DNA of 63,751 nt, from positions 1-63,751 of the forward strand of contig NZ_BOMS01000098.1 in assembly GCF_016862315.1 (NCBI RefSeq), in the 5' to 3' direction. Both the position numbers and the translations under genes were made by a program. The first letter of the stretch is position 1, and every line of letters starts with the position of its first letter. The DNA is from Actinoplanes palleronii. Lineage in GTDB: Bacteria; Actinomycetota; Actinomycetes; Mycobacteriales; Micromonosporaceae. The notes beneath the pieces were generated by a model. The model was given only the letters and a program-made list of their open reading frames with translations. It did not search any database and had not been told where the DNA came from. This document shows positions 24,442 to 32,393 of the stretch, one piece after another.

Positions 24442-25299
24442 TCAGGCCAGGTAGGCCGCCAGGGGGATGCTCTGCTCGCGGAGGGCGGTGGCGATCAGGG
24501 CGGCGATCTGCTTGGCGCCGGCCGCCTCGAAATGGGTGTGGTCGTTGCAGAAGAACGCGCCGACCGCGCCCTGGGTGTAATCGCCGTTGTTCGGGCAGAG
24601 CTTCAGCTGGTTGTAGAGCGCGACGCTGCGGGCGTGCAGGTCGATGACCGGCACCCCGTTGGCGGTGGCGGCGTTCTTCGTCTCGGTGACGAAGCCCCGG
24701 TTGCCGACCGCGGTGCTGCCGCTGCAGGTGATCGCCGCGACCGGGGTGACGAAGATCGGCTTGGCGCCGCGGGCCTTGGCGGCCGCCGCCATCACGCCGA
24801 GCAGCTGCTGGAACCGGGCCGTGCCGACGTGCCGCGGGCAGGCCGAGTCGCCGTCGTTGATGCCGAACTGGACGATCAGGTAGTCGCCGGACTTCATACC
24901 GGTGGTCGCGTTTAGCATGGCCGACCACCGGGTGCTGTACGCCGTCGAGCTGAGCGTGCACTCGCCGGCCGCGTTCTTCACGCTGGTGACGTTGCCCTCG
25001 TACAGCCAGGTCTGGATGCTGCGGCCGCCGACCGCGCTGTTCTGCACGGTCGCGTCGGTGGTCAGGTACGACGGGAACTGGCTGCCCCAGCCGATCGGGC
25101 AGGTGCTGGCGTTCATCATCGTCGAGTCGCCGGCCATCCACACCTTGATCGCCGGGAGGGCGGCGGCCCGGGTGCCGGTGCCGGCGGCGGTGCCGGCGCA
25201 GGGGACGGCCGGGGCGGGGTCGGTGGTGGCGGCTCGGGCGGGGGTGCCGAGGCCGGCGGTGAGCAGGGTGGTGGCCAGTGCCACGAGGAGGGTTTTCAC
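24442..25299 (-). CDS. Secreted SGNH hydrolase, rhamnogalacturonan-acetylesterase-like (CE12)
   Basis: 285 aa with a Sec signal peptide (MKTLLVALATTLLTAGLGTP ARA). Catalytic blocks: block I WMAGDSTMMN (Ser), block II AVGGRSIQTW, block III VQFGINDGD, block V FCNDHTHFEAAGA (Asp and His). GDST instead of GDSI and the N-D-G-D in block III fit the CE12 acetylesterases that de-acetylate pectic rhamnogalacturonan. Four Cys pairs are likely disulfides. It lies 29 bp downstream of a second SGNH gene on the same strand, so the two are probably one operon under the CebR-type operator. Confidence 0.85.
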   Translation of the reverse strand: MKTLLVALATTLLTAGLGTPARAATTDPAPAVPCAGTAAGTGTRAAALPAIKVWMAGDSTMMNASTCPIGWGSQFPSYLTTDATVQNSAVGGRSIQTWLYEGNVTSVKNAAGECTLSSTAYSTRWSAMLNATTGMKSGDYLIVQFGINDGDSACPRHVGTARFQQLLGVMAAAAKARGAKPIFVTPVAAITCSGSTAVGNRGFVTETKNAATANGVPVIDLHARSVALYNQLKLCPNNGDYTQGAVGAFFCNDHTHFEAAGAKQIAALIATALREQSIPLAAYLA

Positions 25300-25328
25300 G
25301 GGGATGCTCCTGCGCTTTCTGGGGATGG

Positions 25329-26336
25329 TCAGGACAGGATCGGTACGAGCTTGGTGGCGATCGCCAGGTGGCCCTTGTCGTTCGGGTGGACCGAGTCGCT
25401 CAGGCCGTCCGCGGGCAGCCAGCCGGTGGTGTCGACGTAGAACACCGCGGCGTCACCGGCGCTGTTGCGGGCCTGGACCGCCGCCTTGGTCTCGGCCGCG
25501 TACCGGCCGATGAAGGTGCGCATCGCGTAGAGCTTGGCGTTCGGGAACTTGGCCCGGATCCTGGTCAGGAACGTGACGTACTTCGCCTGGAAGTCCGTGC
25601 CGCTCACGCCGTGGCTCTTGTCGTTGGTGCCCAGGTTGATCACCACGGCGGCGGGGGTGTAGCGGCTGAAGTTCCACAGGTCGGTGCCGGCCTGGCCGCC
25701 GCTGGACATCCAGTAGCGGGTCTCGTGCGCCCAGCAGCCGTCCGAGGTCTCCGACAGGCACATGCCGCCGATCGCGATCTGGGTGTGGTCGGCGCCCAGC
25801 CGCTCACCGGTCACGAAGCCGTAGTCGGTCACGGCGAGCTGGCTGCTCGTGGTGCCCGCGGTGATCGAGTCGCCGACGAACTCGATCAGCCGGCTCCGGG
25901 CCGGCGCCTTGAACGTGGCCGCGCCGGCGTCCAGCACCAGCCCCTGGAAGACCGCGTCACCGGTGTACGACCCGGCCACCTGCCGGTAGCTGACGATCAG
26001 CGTGTGGTTCCCGCTCGCCAGCCCGGCCGGTGTCAGGTCGACCGTGCCGGAGACCTTGCCGTACGCGGTGAACGCCCGCCCGTCGACGCTCGCCCACAGG
26101 TCGACGGCGTTGCGTTGCCTGAGCTTCACCGTCCGGCCGGTGAAACCGACCCGGAGGTACGCGCCGGCCCAGTACGGCACGTACGCGGAGGTGTTCGTGG
26201 TGTTCCAGCGGCCCACGAAGCTGATGTTGGTGTCGCTCGGTGACCCGTCCCCGACGGCGGCCCGGGCCTGTGGGGCGATCAGCCAGCCGCCGAGACTCAG
26301 CAGCGCGGTCGTCGCCAGAACGATGCATCGTCGCAT
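25329..26336 (-). CDS. Secreted carbohydrate esterase, CE2-like jelly-roll plus SGNH
   Basis: 335 aa from ATG 26336 (GGAGG seven bases upstream). Signal peptide MRRCIVLATTALLSLGGWLI up to QARA. Residues ~30-150 form a beta-sandwich (NISFVGRWNTT; AYLRVGFTGRTVKLRQRNA), then the SGNH hydrolase: EFVGDSITAG (catalytic Ser), GGMCLSET, VINLGTNDKS (block III Asn) and SDSVHPNDKGHLAIA (Asp-His). This two-domain order is that of CE2 acetyl-esterases acting on xylan, glucomannan or cellobiose units. An operator for a LacI-family sugar repressor sits 16 bp upstream of the start. Confidence 0.85.
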   Translation of the reverse strand: MRRCIVLATTALLSLGGWLIAPQARAAVGDGSPSDTNISFVGRWNTTNTSAYVPYWAGAYLRVGFTGRTVKLRQRNAVDLWASVDGRAFTAYGKVSGTVDLTPAGLASGNHTLIVSYRQVAGSYTGDAVFQGLVLDAGAATFKAPARSRLIEFVGDSITAGTTSSQLAVTDYGFVTGERLGADHTQIAIGGMCLSETSDGCWAHETRYWMSSGGQAGTDLWNFSRYTPAAVVINLGTNDKSHGVSGTDFQAKYVTFLTRIRAKFPNAKLYAMRTFIGRYAAETKAAVQARNSAGDAAVFYVDTTGWLPADGLSDSVHPNDKGHLAIATKLVPILS

Positions 26337-26351
26337 GACTCGCCTCCGATT

Positions 26352-26365
26352 CGGGAGCGCTCCCA
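26352..26365. promoter_or_regulatory. CebR/LacI-type operator
   Basis: CGGGAGCGCTCCCA, a 14-bp near-palindrome differing at one end base from the published cello-oligosaccharide repressor box TGGGAGCGCTCCCA. It lies 16 bp before the CE2-like esterase start, so a bound repressor would block its transcription. Match is direct; control by a CebR homolog is inferred. Confidence 0.8.
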
Positions 26366-26496
26366 TTACGTTCGTGTGAACATGGTTACGTTCGAATCGA
26401 AACGTGTCAATGCATGAGCGACCTGCGCCGTCCCTCGGTCAAACAGAATGCCCGCCCTCGACGGAGGACGGGCACGCGGTGGAGCGCAGGGTCGGG

Positions 26497-26679
26497 TCAG
26501 ACCGGTTCGGGTTCGCCGAACGGCACCGAATCCGGGTCGTCCGGGCCCGGCATCGGTTCGATCGGCGCGGCCGGCAGCGTCTCCGGAGTGTCCGGGGACA
26601 GCTCGCCCGGGTCGTCCGGGACCGGCTCGTTCGGGTCGATCGGCGGGTAGAGCTCGGGATCGGGTCCGGGAAGCACCAT
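26497..26679 (-). CDS. Small Pro/Asp/Glu-rich hypothetical protein
   Basis: 60 aa from ATG 26679 (AAGGGA upstream). Composition is extreme: MVLPGPDPELYPPIDPNEPV and onward is nearly all Pro, Asp, Glu and small residues, with no signal peptide or membrane helix. Probably intrinsically disordered. No family recognised. The longer in-frame start at 26763 runs into the dispersed palindrome and is not preferred. Confidence 0.5.
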   Translation of the reverse strand: MVLPGPDPELYPPIDPNEPVPDDPGELSPDTPETLPAAPIEPMPGPDDPDSVPFGEPEPV

Positions 26680-26725
26680 GAAGATCCCTTGCCCGTTCCA
26701 GGCCCCCGATAAGCCTCCGGCCCCC

Positions 26726-26778
26726 GGCTGGCTTCCAGGGGTGTGTCCGCGCCCTCGAGACACCCCTGAGAACCAGCC
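26726..26778. repeat. Dispersed long palindrome, copy 2
   Basis: Imperfect inverted repeat, left arm GGCTGGCTTCCAGGGGTGTG, right arm 26757-26778 GAGACACCCCTGAGAACCAG. Followed by about 120 bp (to ~26905) that is closely similar to the sequence after copy 4 (43155-43270). Confidence 0.8.
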
Positions 26779-26905
26779 AGGACCCGGGGGCGCGCTGCGG
26801 CCCGGAGTGGCAGCGGTCTCGCGGAGGCCTCACGGGCGGGACCCGGCTCGTGGCCTGCGGGCGGGCGCTCCGTGTCCGTACCGGAAAAGGGGTGACCGGA
26901 AACGG
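26779..26905. repeat. Extended flank repeat A
   Basis: Begins near GGGGGCGCGCTGCGGCCCGG and ends near GTACCGGAAAAGGGGTGACC. Same order of words at 43155-43270 (CGCGCTGCGGCCCGG, CTCACGGGCGGGAC, CTCGTAGCCTGCGG, GTACCGGAAAAGGG). Both copies lie just past the 3' end of a minus-strand gene (DivIVA here, TetR there). Confidence 0.75.
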
Positions 26906-26916
26906 ACAGCGGATCG

Positions 26917-27609
26917 TCAGAGGGGTTCGGCGGTGCCGTCCAGCAGGCGGCCTTGGCGAGCCATCTGGTTCTGCAGCGCGGCGTGGTAGTCCGCGGCGAA
27001 CTTGGTCAGGTCGCTGATCTCGCGCAGCAGGTCGGCGCGGCGGGCGGTGAGCGTGGCCACCGCCTCGCTGTGCTGGCGGTGGGCGTTCTGCTCGATGTCG
27101 CCGGCGGCCCGGCGCGCGTCGTCGATCAGCCGGTCGCAGCGCAGCTGGGTGTCGGCGATCAACGCCTGTGACTCCTCGCCGGCGTCCTGCAGGTAGTTGT
27201 CGGCGGTGCGCTGCGCCGCGGCCAGGACACGGTCCTGCAGCTGGTTCTCGCTGGTGGTGGAGATGATGGCGGTGGCCGCCGCGGCGGCCGGGCGGGCCTG
27301 CTCGAGCTGACGGTGCACCTGGCGGGCATTCTGCTCGGCCTGGTCGCAGGCGCGGCGGGCGCGGTCCAGCTCGGCGGCGGCCGCCGCGATCGCGGCCTCG
27401 GCGGCCTCGGTGCTGGGTCCGGACGGCTGCTGCTGCGGCGCGTTGCGGGGCAGCTGGTTCTGCAGGGCGTTGTTCTCCTCCAGCAGCCGGATCATCTCTT
27501 GGGTGATCTCGTCCAGGAGCGTGTCGACCTGCTCCTCGTCGTAGCCCCGCTTGCCGAGGGAGGCTTTACCGAACTCGATGTTGTGGATCTCGGCTGGTGT
27601 CAGAGGCAC
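26917..27609 (-). CDS. DivIVA-domain coiled-coil protein
   Basis: 230 aa. The N-terminal DivIVA domain is clear: LTPAEIHNIEFGKASLGKRG then YDEEQVDTLLDEITQEMIRL. A Gln/Pro hinge (RNAPQQQPSG) leads to a long Ala/Glu/Arg-rich coiled coil (~75-220). It resembles secondary DivIVA paralogs of actinomycetes (Wag31-like fold, shorter than polar-growth DivIVA and lacking the conserved Phe-Arg tip FxxxRRGY exactly). Likely membrane-curvature-associated scaffold. Own promoter expected in 27610-27773. Confidence 0.85.
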   Translation of the reverse strand: MPLTPAEIHNIEFGKASLGKRGYDEEQVDTLLDEITQEMIRLLEENNALQNQLPRNAPQQQPSGPSTEAAEAAIAAAAAELDRARRACDQAEQNARQVHRQLEQARPAAAAATAIISTTSENQLQDRVLAAAQRTADNYLQDAGEESQALIADTQLRCDRLIDDARRAAGDIEQNAHRQHSEAVATLTARRADLLREISDLTKFAADYHAALQNQMARQGRLLDGTAEPL

Positions 27610-27773
27610 GGTGCTCCTCGGGTCGCGTTGATGGTCAGGCGCGGGCCGGCCCGGGGCTCCCCACGGGGCCGGAGTCCGCCGGGGTACGGCCCTGACCGGG
27701 GGACTGGAGCAAGGCCACTCTACGCGTCCCGGTCCGGCCGGACACGGCGGTCAAGATCCATGGGAGAGCGGGA

Positions 27774-28409
27774 TCACGCGTCGAGGAACTTGAGCACGGC
27801 CAGCACCCGCCGGTTGTCGTCCTCGGACGGCGGCATGCCGAGCTTCGTGAAGATGTTGTTGATGTACTTGCTCACCACTTTCTCGGTGATGAACATCCGG
27901 CCGGCGATGGCCGCGTTCGACCGGCCCTCGGCGATGTGGGTGAGCACCTCGAGCTCGCGCGGGCTCAGCCCGGCCAGGGGCTCCCGGCGGGCCAGCAGCT
28001 GCGCGACCACCTCCGGATCGAACGCGGTGCCGCCGCCGGCCACCTGCCGGACCGCGTGGACGAACTGCTCGACGTCCGAGACCCGTTCCTTGAGCAGGTA
28101 GCCGATCCCGCCGGTGCGGTCGGTGAGCAACTCCCGGGCGTAGAGCGGCTCGACGTGCTGGGACAGCACCAGCACCGGGAGGCCGGGGATCGCGGTGCGG
28201 GCCGCTATGGCCGCCTTCAGCCCCTCGTCGGTGTGCGTGGGCGGCAGCCGTACGTCGATGATCGCCACATCCGGCCGGTGCCCGAGCAGGGCCGGCAACA
28301 GGGCCGGCCCGTTGTCGACGGCCTCCACCACCTCGAAGTCGAACGCCTCGAGGAGCCGGGTCAGCCCGTCCCGCAGCAGGGTCAGGTCTTCGGCGATGAC
28401 AACGCGCAC
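27774..28409 (-). CDS. NarL/FixJ-family response regulator
   Basis: 211 aa. Receiver with acidic AED, phospho-acceptor Asp52 in VAIIDVRLPPTHTDEG and Lys in IGYLLKERV. LuxR-type helix-turn-helix at the C-terminus: LSPRELEVLTHIAEGRSNAA and VVSKYINNIFTKLGM. The HTDEG insertion after the phosphorylation site is usual in this actinobacterial subgroup. The gene starts inside the 3' end of the kinase gene (28-bp overlap), so the two are coupled. Confidence 0.93.
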   Translation of the reverse strand: MRVVIAEDLTLLRDGLTRLLEAFDFEVVEAVDNGPALLPALLGHRPDVAIIDVRLPPTHTDEGLKAAIAARTAIPGLPVLVLSQHVEPLYARELLTDRTGGIGYLLKERVSDVEQFVHAVRQVAGGGTAFDPEVVAQLLARREPLAGLSPRELEVLTHIAEGRSNAAIAGRMFITEKVVSKYINNIFTKLGMPPSEDDNRRVLAVLKFLDA

Positions 28410-29647
28410 GGCAACTCCATGGTCACGAGGGTCGGGCCGCCGGGCGGCGAGAAGATCGCCAGCGTGCCGTCGAAAGCGTTGAGCCGGCGTTCGATGCCGT
28501 GCAGGCCGGTGCCGCGGTCCGGGTCGGCGCCGCCCCGGCCGTCGTCCCCGATCGCGACGGTCAGGATGCCCGCGGTGTAGCCGAGGGCGACCCGGGCGGA
28601 ACGGGCCTTGCTGTGCCGCACCATGTTCGCCAGCGTCTCGGCCACCGCGAAGTAGACCGCCGACTCGACGGGTGTGTCCAGCCGGCCCGGCAGATGCGAG
28701 GAGACCTCGGTGTTCACCGGCAGGCTCATGGCCAGGGCCTGCACCGCGCCCTCCAGACCCCGCTCGGCCAGCACCGGCGGGTGGATGCCGCGGACCAGGT
28801 GACGCAGCTCGACGAGCGCGGCGGTGCTGGCCATCCGAGCCTCGGCGAGCAGCTTGAGCGCGGCGGCCGGGTCGTGGCGGACCAGGCGTTCGGCGAGCCC
28901 GATCGTCATGCCCACCGACACCATCCGGGCCTGCGGGCCGTCGTGCAGGTCACGCTCGATCCGGCGCAGCTCGGCGGCCTGCGCGTCGATGGCGTCGGCC
29001 CGGGTGGTGGTCAGGTAGGCGACCCGCAGCCGCAGCTCGGCGGAGTTGGTCGGCGCCAGGAAGAGCCGGGCGAAGAGGACGTCCACCCGCCGCAGCTGCG
29101 GGGCCAGGAGCAGGCCGGCCCCCAGGATCGCCAGCCCCTGTGGGAGGGCCAGCCAGGCTTCGCGCAGGTCGGTGGTGGGCCAGAACACGCCGTAGCCGAA
29201 CCACACGTCACCCAGGTGCAGCCAGAGCGGCAGCAGGCCGACGCCGGCCAGCCCGTAGACCGGGATCGCGACGGTGATCAGGCCGAGCAGCACCCCGACC
29301 AGCGCGCCGGGCAGCAGCCAGGCGACGTCCCGCCAGGTGGCCGGGTCCCGGACGATCCAGCGCAGCCACGCCGGGCCGCCGAACTCGGCGCGGTCCGGCG
29401 CCGGCGGGTAGGGCCGGCGGATCGGGATGCCGGCCCGTGCGGCCAGGCGGCGTTCGAGGTCGGCACGCCACCGTACGACGGTGGTGGTCACGCTCAGCAG
29501 CTCGATGCCGAGAGTCGGTATCGGGCTGAGCAGCAGTCCGATCAGCCAGAGTGTGAGCACCGGCACGTTGAGTAATCCGAGCACGGTGGCGAACAGGCCG
29601 TCCACGGTTGCGAGAAGGCCGGCGCGGACCCGGGCTCGGGGCGTCAT
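28382..29647 (-). CDS. NarL-type sensor histidine kinase with multi-TM sensor domain
   Basis: 421 aa from ATG 29647. The N-terminal ~220 residues are a membrane sensor with four helices in two pairs (ATVLGLLNVPVLTLWLIGLL; LLPGALVGVLLGLITVAIPV; then ALPQGLAILGAGLLLAPQL). HisKA_3: AAELRRIERDLHDGPQARMV with the phospho-His, then HATPase_c (ETLANMVRHSKA; VAIGDDGRGGADPDRGTGLHGIERR shown in part as GDDGRGG). Divergent from a fatty-acid desaturase 117 bp away, an arrangement reminiscent of the membrane-fluidity sensor DesK/DesR with des. Confidence 0.88.
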   Translation of the reverse strand: MTPRARVRAGLLATVDGLFATVLGLLNVPVLTLWLIGLLLSPIPTLGIELLSVTTTVVRWRADLERRLAARAGIPIRRPYPPAPDRAEFGGPAWLRWIVRDPATWRDVAWLLPGALVGVLLGLITVAIPVYGLAGVGLLPLWLHLGDVWFGYGVFWPTTDLREAWLALPQGLAILGAGLLLAPQLRRVDVLFARLFLAPTNSAELRLRVAYLTTTRADAIDAQAAELRRIERDLHDGPQARMVSVGMTIGLAERLVRHDPAAALKLLAEARMASTAALVELRHLVRGIHPPVLAERGLEGAVQALAMSLPVNTEVSSHLPGRLDTPVESAVYFAVAETLANMVRHSKARSARVALGYTAGILTVAIGDDGRGGADPDRGTGLHGIERRLNAFDGTLAIFSPPGGPTLVTMELPCALSSPKT

Positions 29648-29763
29648 GCCACCATCATGGCGCTTCCGCGAAATCGTCCGGCGGTCGCAAGGGTGCTGGC
29701 ACCCCAAAGCGGCTGGGCTCTGATACTCCTGACCACCAGGCCCGGATTCCGGACACTGGAAGG

Positions 29764-30801
29764 ATGACGACAACCGCAGCCCGGCGGGCCCCGCACTCCG
29801 GCAGTGACTTCGCAGAGCTGAATCGGAGGATCAACGCGCTCGGTCTGATGCGGCGACGACCGGCCTACTACGCCGTGCGTCTGACCGTGGTGGGCCTATT
29901 GGTGATCGCGGGCTGGACGGCTTTCGCCGTGATCGGCGAGTCCTGGTGGAACCTGGTCACGGCGGTCTTCCTGGCCGTGGCGTTCGCGCAGCTGGCGCTG
30001 GTCGCCCACGACCTGGCCCACCGGCAGGTGTTCCGCACCCGGCAGCCGAGTGAGATCGCCGGCCGGGTGGCCGGCAACCTCGGCATCGGGATGAGTTACG
30101 GCTGGTGGATGGAGAAGCACTCGCGCCACCACAGCAACCCGAACCACGACGACCTCGACCCGGACGTGGCGCCCGAGGTGCTGATCTGGGCGACCAAGTC
30201 GGCGCTCGGCCGCCGGGGGCTGGCCGGGTTCGTCACACGTCACCAGGCCGGACTGTTCTTCCCGCTGCTGACCCTGCTCGGCCTCGACCTGAAGCTCGCC
30301 AGCGTCAAGGCGATCCGGGCGGGCCTGGTCAAGCGCCCGGTCCTGGAGAGCGTGCTGCTCGTCGTGCATTTCGCCGTCTACCTGAGCGCGCTGTTCATCG
30401 TGCTGTCCCCGCTGCAGGCGATCGCGTTCGCGGTCGTGCACCAGGCGCTGTTCGGCCTCTACCTGGGGATGACCTTCGCGCCGAACCACAAGGGCATGCC
30501 GCACCCGACCGGTGACGAGGACTTCCTGCGCAAGCAGGTGGTGACGTCCCGGAACGTGACCGGCGGCTGGTTCGTCGACGTCGCGCTGGGCGGCCTGAAC
30601 CACCAGATCGAGCACCACCTCTTCCCGGCCATGCCGAGCCCGAATCTGCGCAAGGCGCAACCGATCGTCCGGCAGTACTGCGCCGAGATCGGCGTGCCGT
30701 ACGTGCAGACCGGGCTGATCGAGTCGTACCGGCAGGCCCTGCGTTTCCTGCACGAGGTCGGGGCGCCGCTGCGCGAGGAACGGGCGGGGAAGAGCGCCTG
30801 A
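29764..30801 (+). CDS. Membrane fatty-acid desaturase
   Basis: 345 aa from ATG 29764 (GGAAGG upstream). The three histidine boxes of type-1 membrane desaturases are intact: HDLAH (HDxxH), HSRHHSNPN (HxxHH) and HQIEHHLFP (QxxHH type). Four hydrophobic stretches anchor it in the membrane. The third box with Gln-Ile-Glu is characteristic of the front-end/linoleoyl-CoA-desaturase-like group (DesA3-like in actinobacteria). Probably introduces a cis double bond in membrane acyl chains with a ferredoxin or reductase partner not present here. Divergent neighbour of a two-component system. Confidence 0.9.
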   Translation: MTTTAARRAPHSGSDFAELNRRINALGLMRRRPAYYAVRLTVVGLLVIAGWTAFAVIGESWWNLVTAVFLAVAFAQLALVAHDLAHRQVFRTRQPSEIAGRVAGNLGIGMSYGWWMEKHSRHHSNPNHDDLDPDVAPEVLIWATKSALGRRGLAGFVTRHQAGLFFPLLTLLGLDLKLASVKAIRAGLVKRPVLESVLLVVHFAVYLSALFIVLSPLQAIAFAVVHQALFGLYLGMTFAPNHKGMPHPTGDEDFLRKQVVTSRNVTGGWFVDVALGGLNHQIEHHLFPAMPSPNLRKAQPIVRQYCAEIGVPYVQTGLIESYRQALRFLHEVGAPLREERAGKSA

Positions 30802-30811
30802 CGACGGACTC

Positions 30812-30853
30812 CGGGGTGGCCCTGACGCGGTGAACCCGCTCGGGGCCACCCCG
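30812..30853 (+). terminator. Hairpin after the desaturase
   Basis: Inverted repeat CGGGGTGGCCC (30812-30822) with its complement at 30843-30853, followed by GTTCTCGT. It lies 10 bp past the stop. Confidence 0.6.
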
Positions 30854-30909
30854 TTCTCGTCGGGAAGCGCCATGATGGCCTCGATGACCGAGGACGCCGG
30901 GAGGCGATC

Positions 30910-31638
30910 ATGACTACCGTTTCGGCCGAGCGGCTCGCGGCGATCTTCGTCGAGGTGGCCGACACCCTCGGCGACGAGTTCGAGCTGACTGCTTTCCTGC
31001 AGATGCTCTCTGTCCGGGCGGCCGGTCTGGCCGACGCGTCAGCGGTCGGGCTGATGCTGGCCGACCCGCAGGGCCGGCCGGAGCTGACGGCCGGCTCGGA
31101 CGTGAACGTCCACCGGCTGCAGTCGTTCCAGCTGCAGTACCGGGACGGCCCCGGCCTGGACGCGTTCCGGACCGGCGCCACCGTGATCAACATCGACCTC
31201 GGCGCGGCCGGTGACCGGTGGCCGCGCTTCGCGGCGCGGGCCGCGAGAGCCGGGTTCGGCTCGGTGCACGCGATCCCGCTGCGGCTGCGGGACCAGGTGA
31301 TCGGTGCGATGAGCGTCTTCTGGACGGCCACCGGCGCCGGTCTCGCCACCCACGACGTGCTGGTCCTGCGGGCGCTGGCCGACGGGGCGACCATCGCGCT
31401 GCTGAAGGAACGCGCGATCAGCCGGAGCGAACGGCTGGCCGGGCAGTTGCAGGGCGCCCTGAACAGCCGGATCGTGATCGAGCAGGCCAAGGGTGCGATC
31501 GCGGAGCGGAACGGCGTACCGATCGACCAGGCGTTCCAGCTCCTGCGGTCCTACGCCCGGCGCAACAACCAGCGGCTGAGCGAGCTGGCGCACACCATCG
31601 TCAACGACCAGAAGAACGCGCCCGACCTCTACGCCTGA
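30910..31638 (+). CDS. GAF-ANTAR regulator 1
   Basis: 242 aa; start preceded by GGAGG. GAF sensory domain (~10-165: LQMLSVRAAGLADASAVGLM; FQLQYRDGPGLDAFRTG; VHAIPLRLRDQVIGAMSVFW) and a C-terminal ANTAR domain (ALNSRIVIEQAKGAIAERNG; LRSYARRNNQRLSELAHTIV). ANTAR domains bind hairpin pairs in nascent RNA and act as antiterminators. ANTAR here has the conserved R-x-x-I-x-x-A-K-G pattern. Tail-to-tail overlap of 10 bp with the next ANTAR gene. Confidence 0.92.
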   Translation: MTTVSAERLAAIFVEVADTLGDEFELTAFLQMLSVRAAGLADASAVGLMLADPQGRPELTAGSDVNVHRLQSFQLQYRDGPGLDAFRTGATVINIDLGAAGDRWPRFAARAARAGFGSVHAIPLRLRDQVIGAMSVFWTATGAGLATHDVLVLRALADGATIALLKERAISRSERLAGQLQGALNSRIVIEQAKGAIAERNGVPIDQAFQLLRSYARRNNQRLSELAHTIVNDQKNAPDLYA

Positions 31639-32393
31639 GCCGGTCCGGTGCCGTCCGGCGGGTCGTCCGCGGCGGCGCCGAGGATCTCCCGGGCCAGGTC
31701 GGCCAGCCGCCGGTTGCTGTTGCGGGCCTGCTGGCGCAGCCGGGTGAAGGCCACGTCCATCGGGATGTCGTGCCGCTCCGCCAGCACCCCCTTGGCCTGC
31801 TCGATCACCACCCGGGTGGTGAACGCCTGCTGGAGCTGCGCGGCATACAGCCGCTGGGTGGTCAGCGCCCGATGCTGCAACAGGCTGATCGTGGCCAGGT
31901 CGGCCAGCGCCCGCGCGAGCCGCTGACCGGGCGGCTGCAGCGGCCGGGCGGACCGGCTGAACAGGCTCAGCGCCCCGATCACCTGATCGCCGCGACGCAT
32001 CGGGACGGCGTGTGCCCGGCGGTACCCGGCCGCGCGGGCCGGGTCGGCCAGCGACTGCCAGCGCGCCTCGACCGGATCGAGGCGGGCGTCCGCGACGGGT
32101 TCACCGGTCCGGAAGGCGATCACCGACGGCCCGTCGCCACCGGTCAGGCCGGCCTGCTCCAGCCGGCGCACGTCGGCGCCGGAGAGGGCCGCTATCCGCA
32201 GCGTGCCGACCGTGTCGGCGAGCAGCACGCCGGCCCCGTCGACGCCGAGCAGGTCCCGGCAGTGCTGGGTGAGCTGCTGCAGGTAGGCGGGGAGGTCGAA
32301 GTCGTCGCCGAGAGTGTCGGCGAGGGTGACGAGCACGCGGCCGACCCGGTCCGCGGGCGCGAGGTCACGGCCGGAGCCGTCTGGGGAGGTCAC
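31629..32393 (-). CDS. GAF-ANTAR regulator 2
   Basis: 254 aa from GTG 32393, which overlaps the stop of the upstream gene (GTGA). GAF domain (DDFDLPAYLQQLTQHCRDLL; HAVPMRRGDQVIGALSLFSR) and ANTAR (TRVVIEQAKGVLAERHDIPM; FTRLRQQARNSNRRLADLAR). Closely similar to regulator 1 in both domains, so probably a duplication, now convergent with it. Longer in-frame extension upstream is rejected because it reads through regulator 3. Confidence 0.9.
   Translation of the reverse strand: MTSPDGSGRDLAPADRVGRVLVTLADTLGDDFDLPAYLQQLTQHCRDLLGVDGAGVLLADTVGTLRIAALSGADVRRLEQAGLTGGDGPSVIAFRTGEPVADARLDPVEARWQSLADPARAAGYRRAHAVPMRRGDQVIGALSLFSRSARPLQPPGQRLARALADLATISLLQHRALTTQRLYAAQLQQAFTTRVVIEQAKGVLAERHDIPMDVAFTRLRQQARNSNRRLADLAREILGAAADDPPDGTGPAQA

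Noticed and set aside
26497..26763. Longer 88-aa version of the Pro-rich protein
   Set aside because: The extra N-terminus is encoded by the dispersed palindrome; the ATG at 26679 has a ribosome site.
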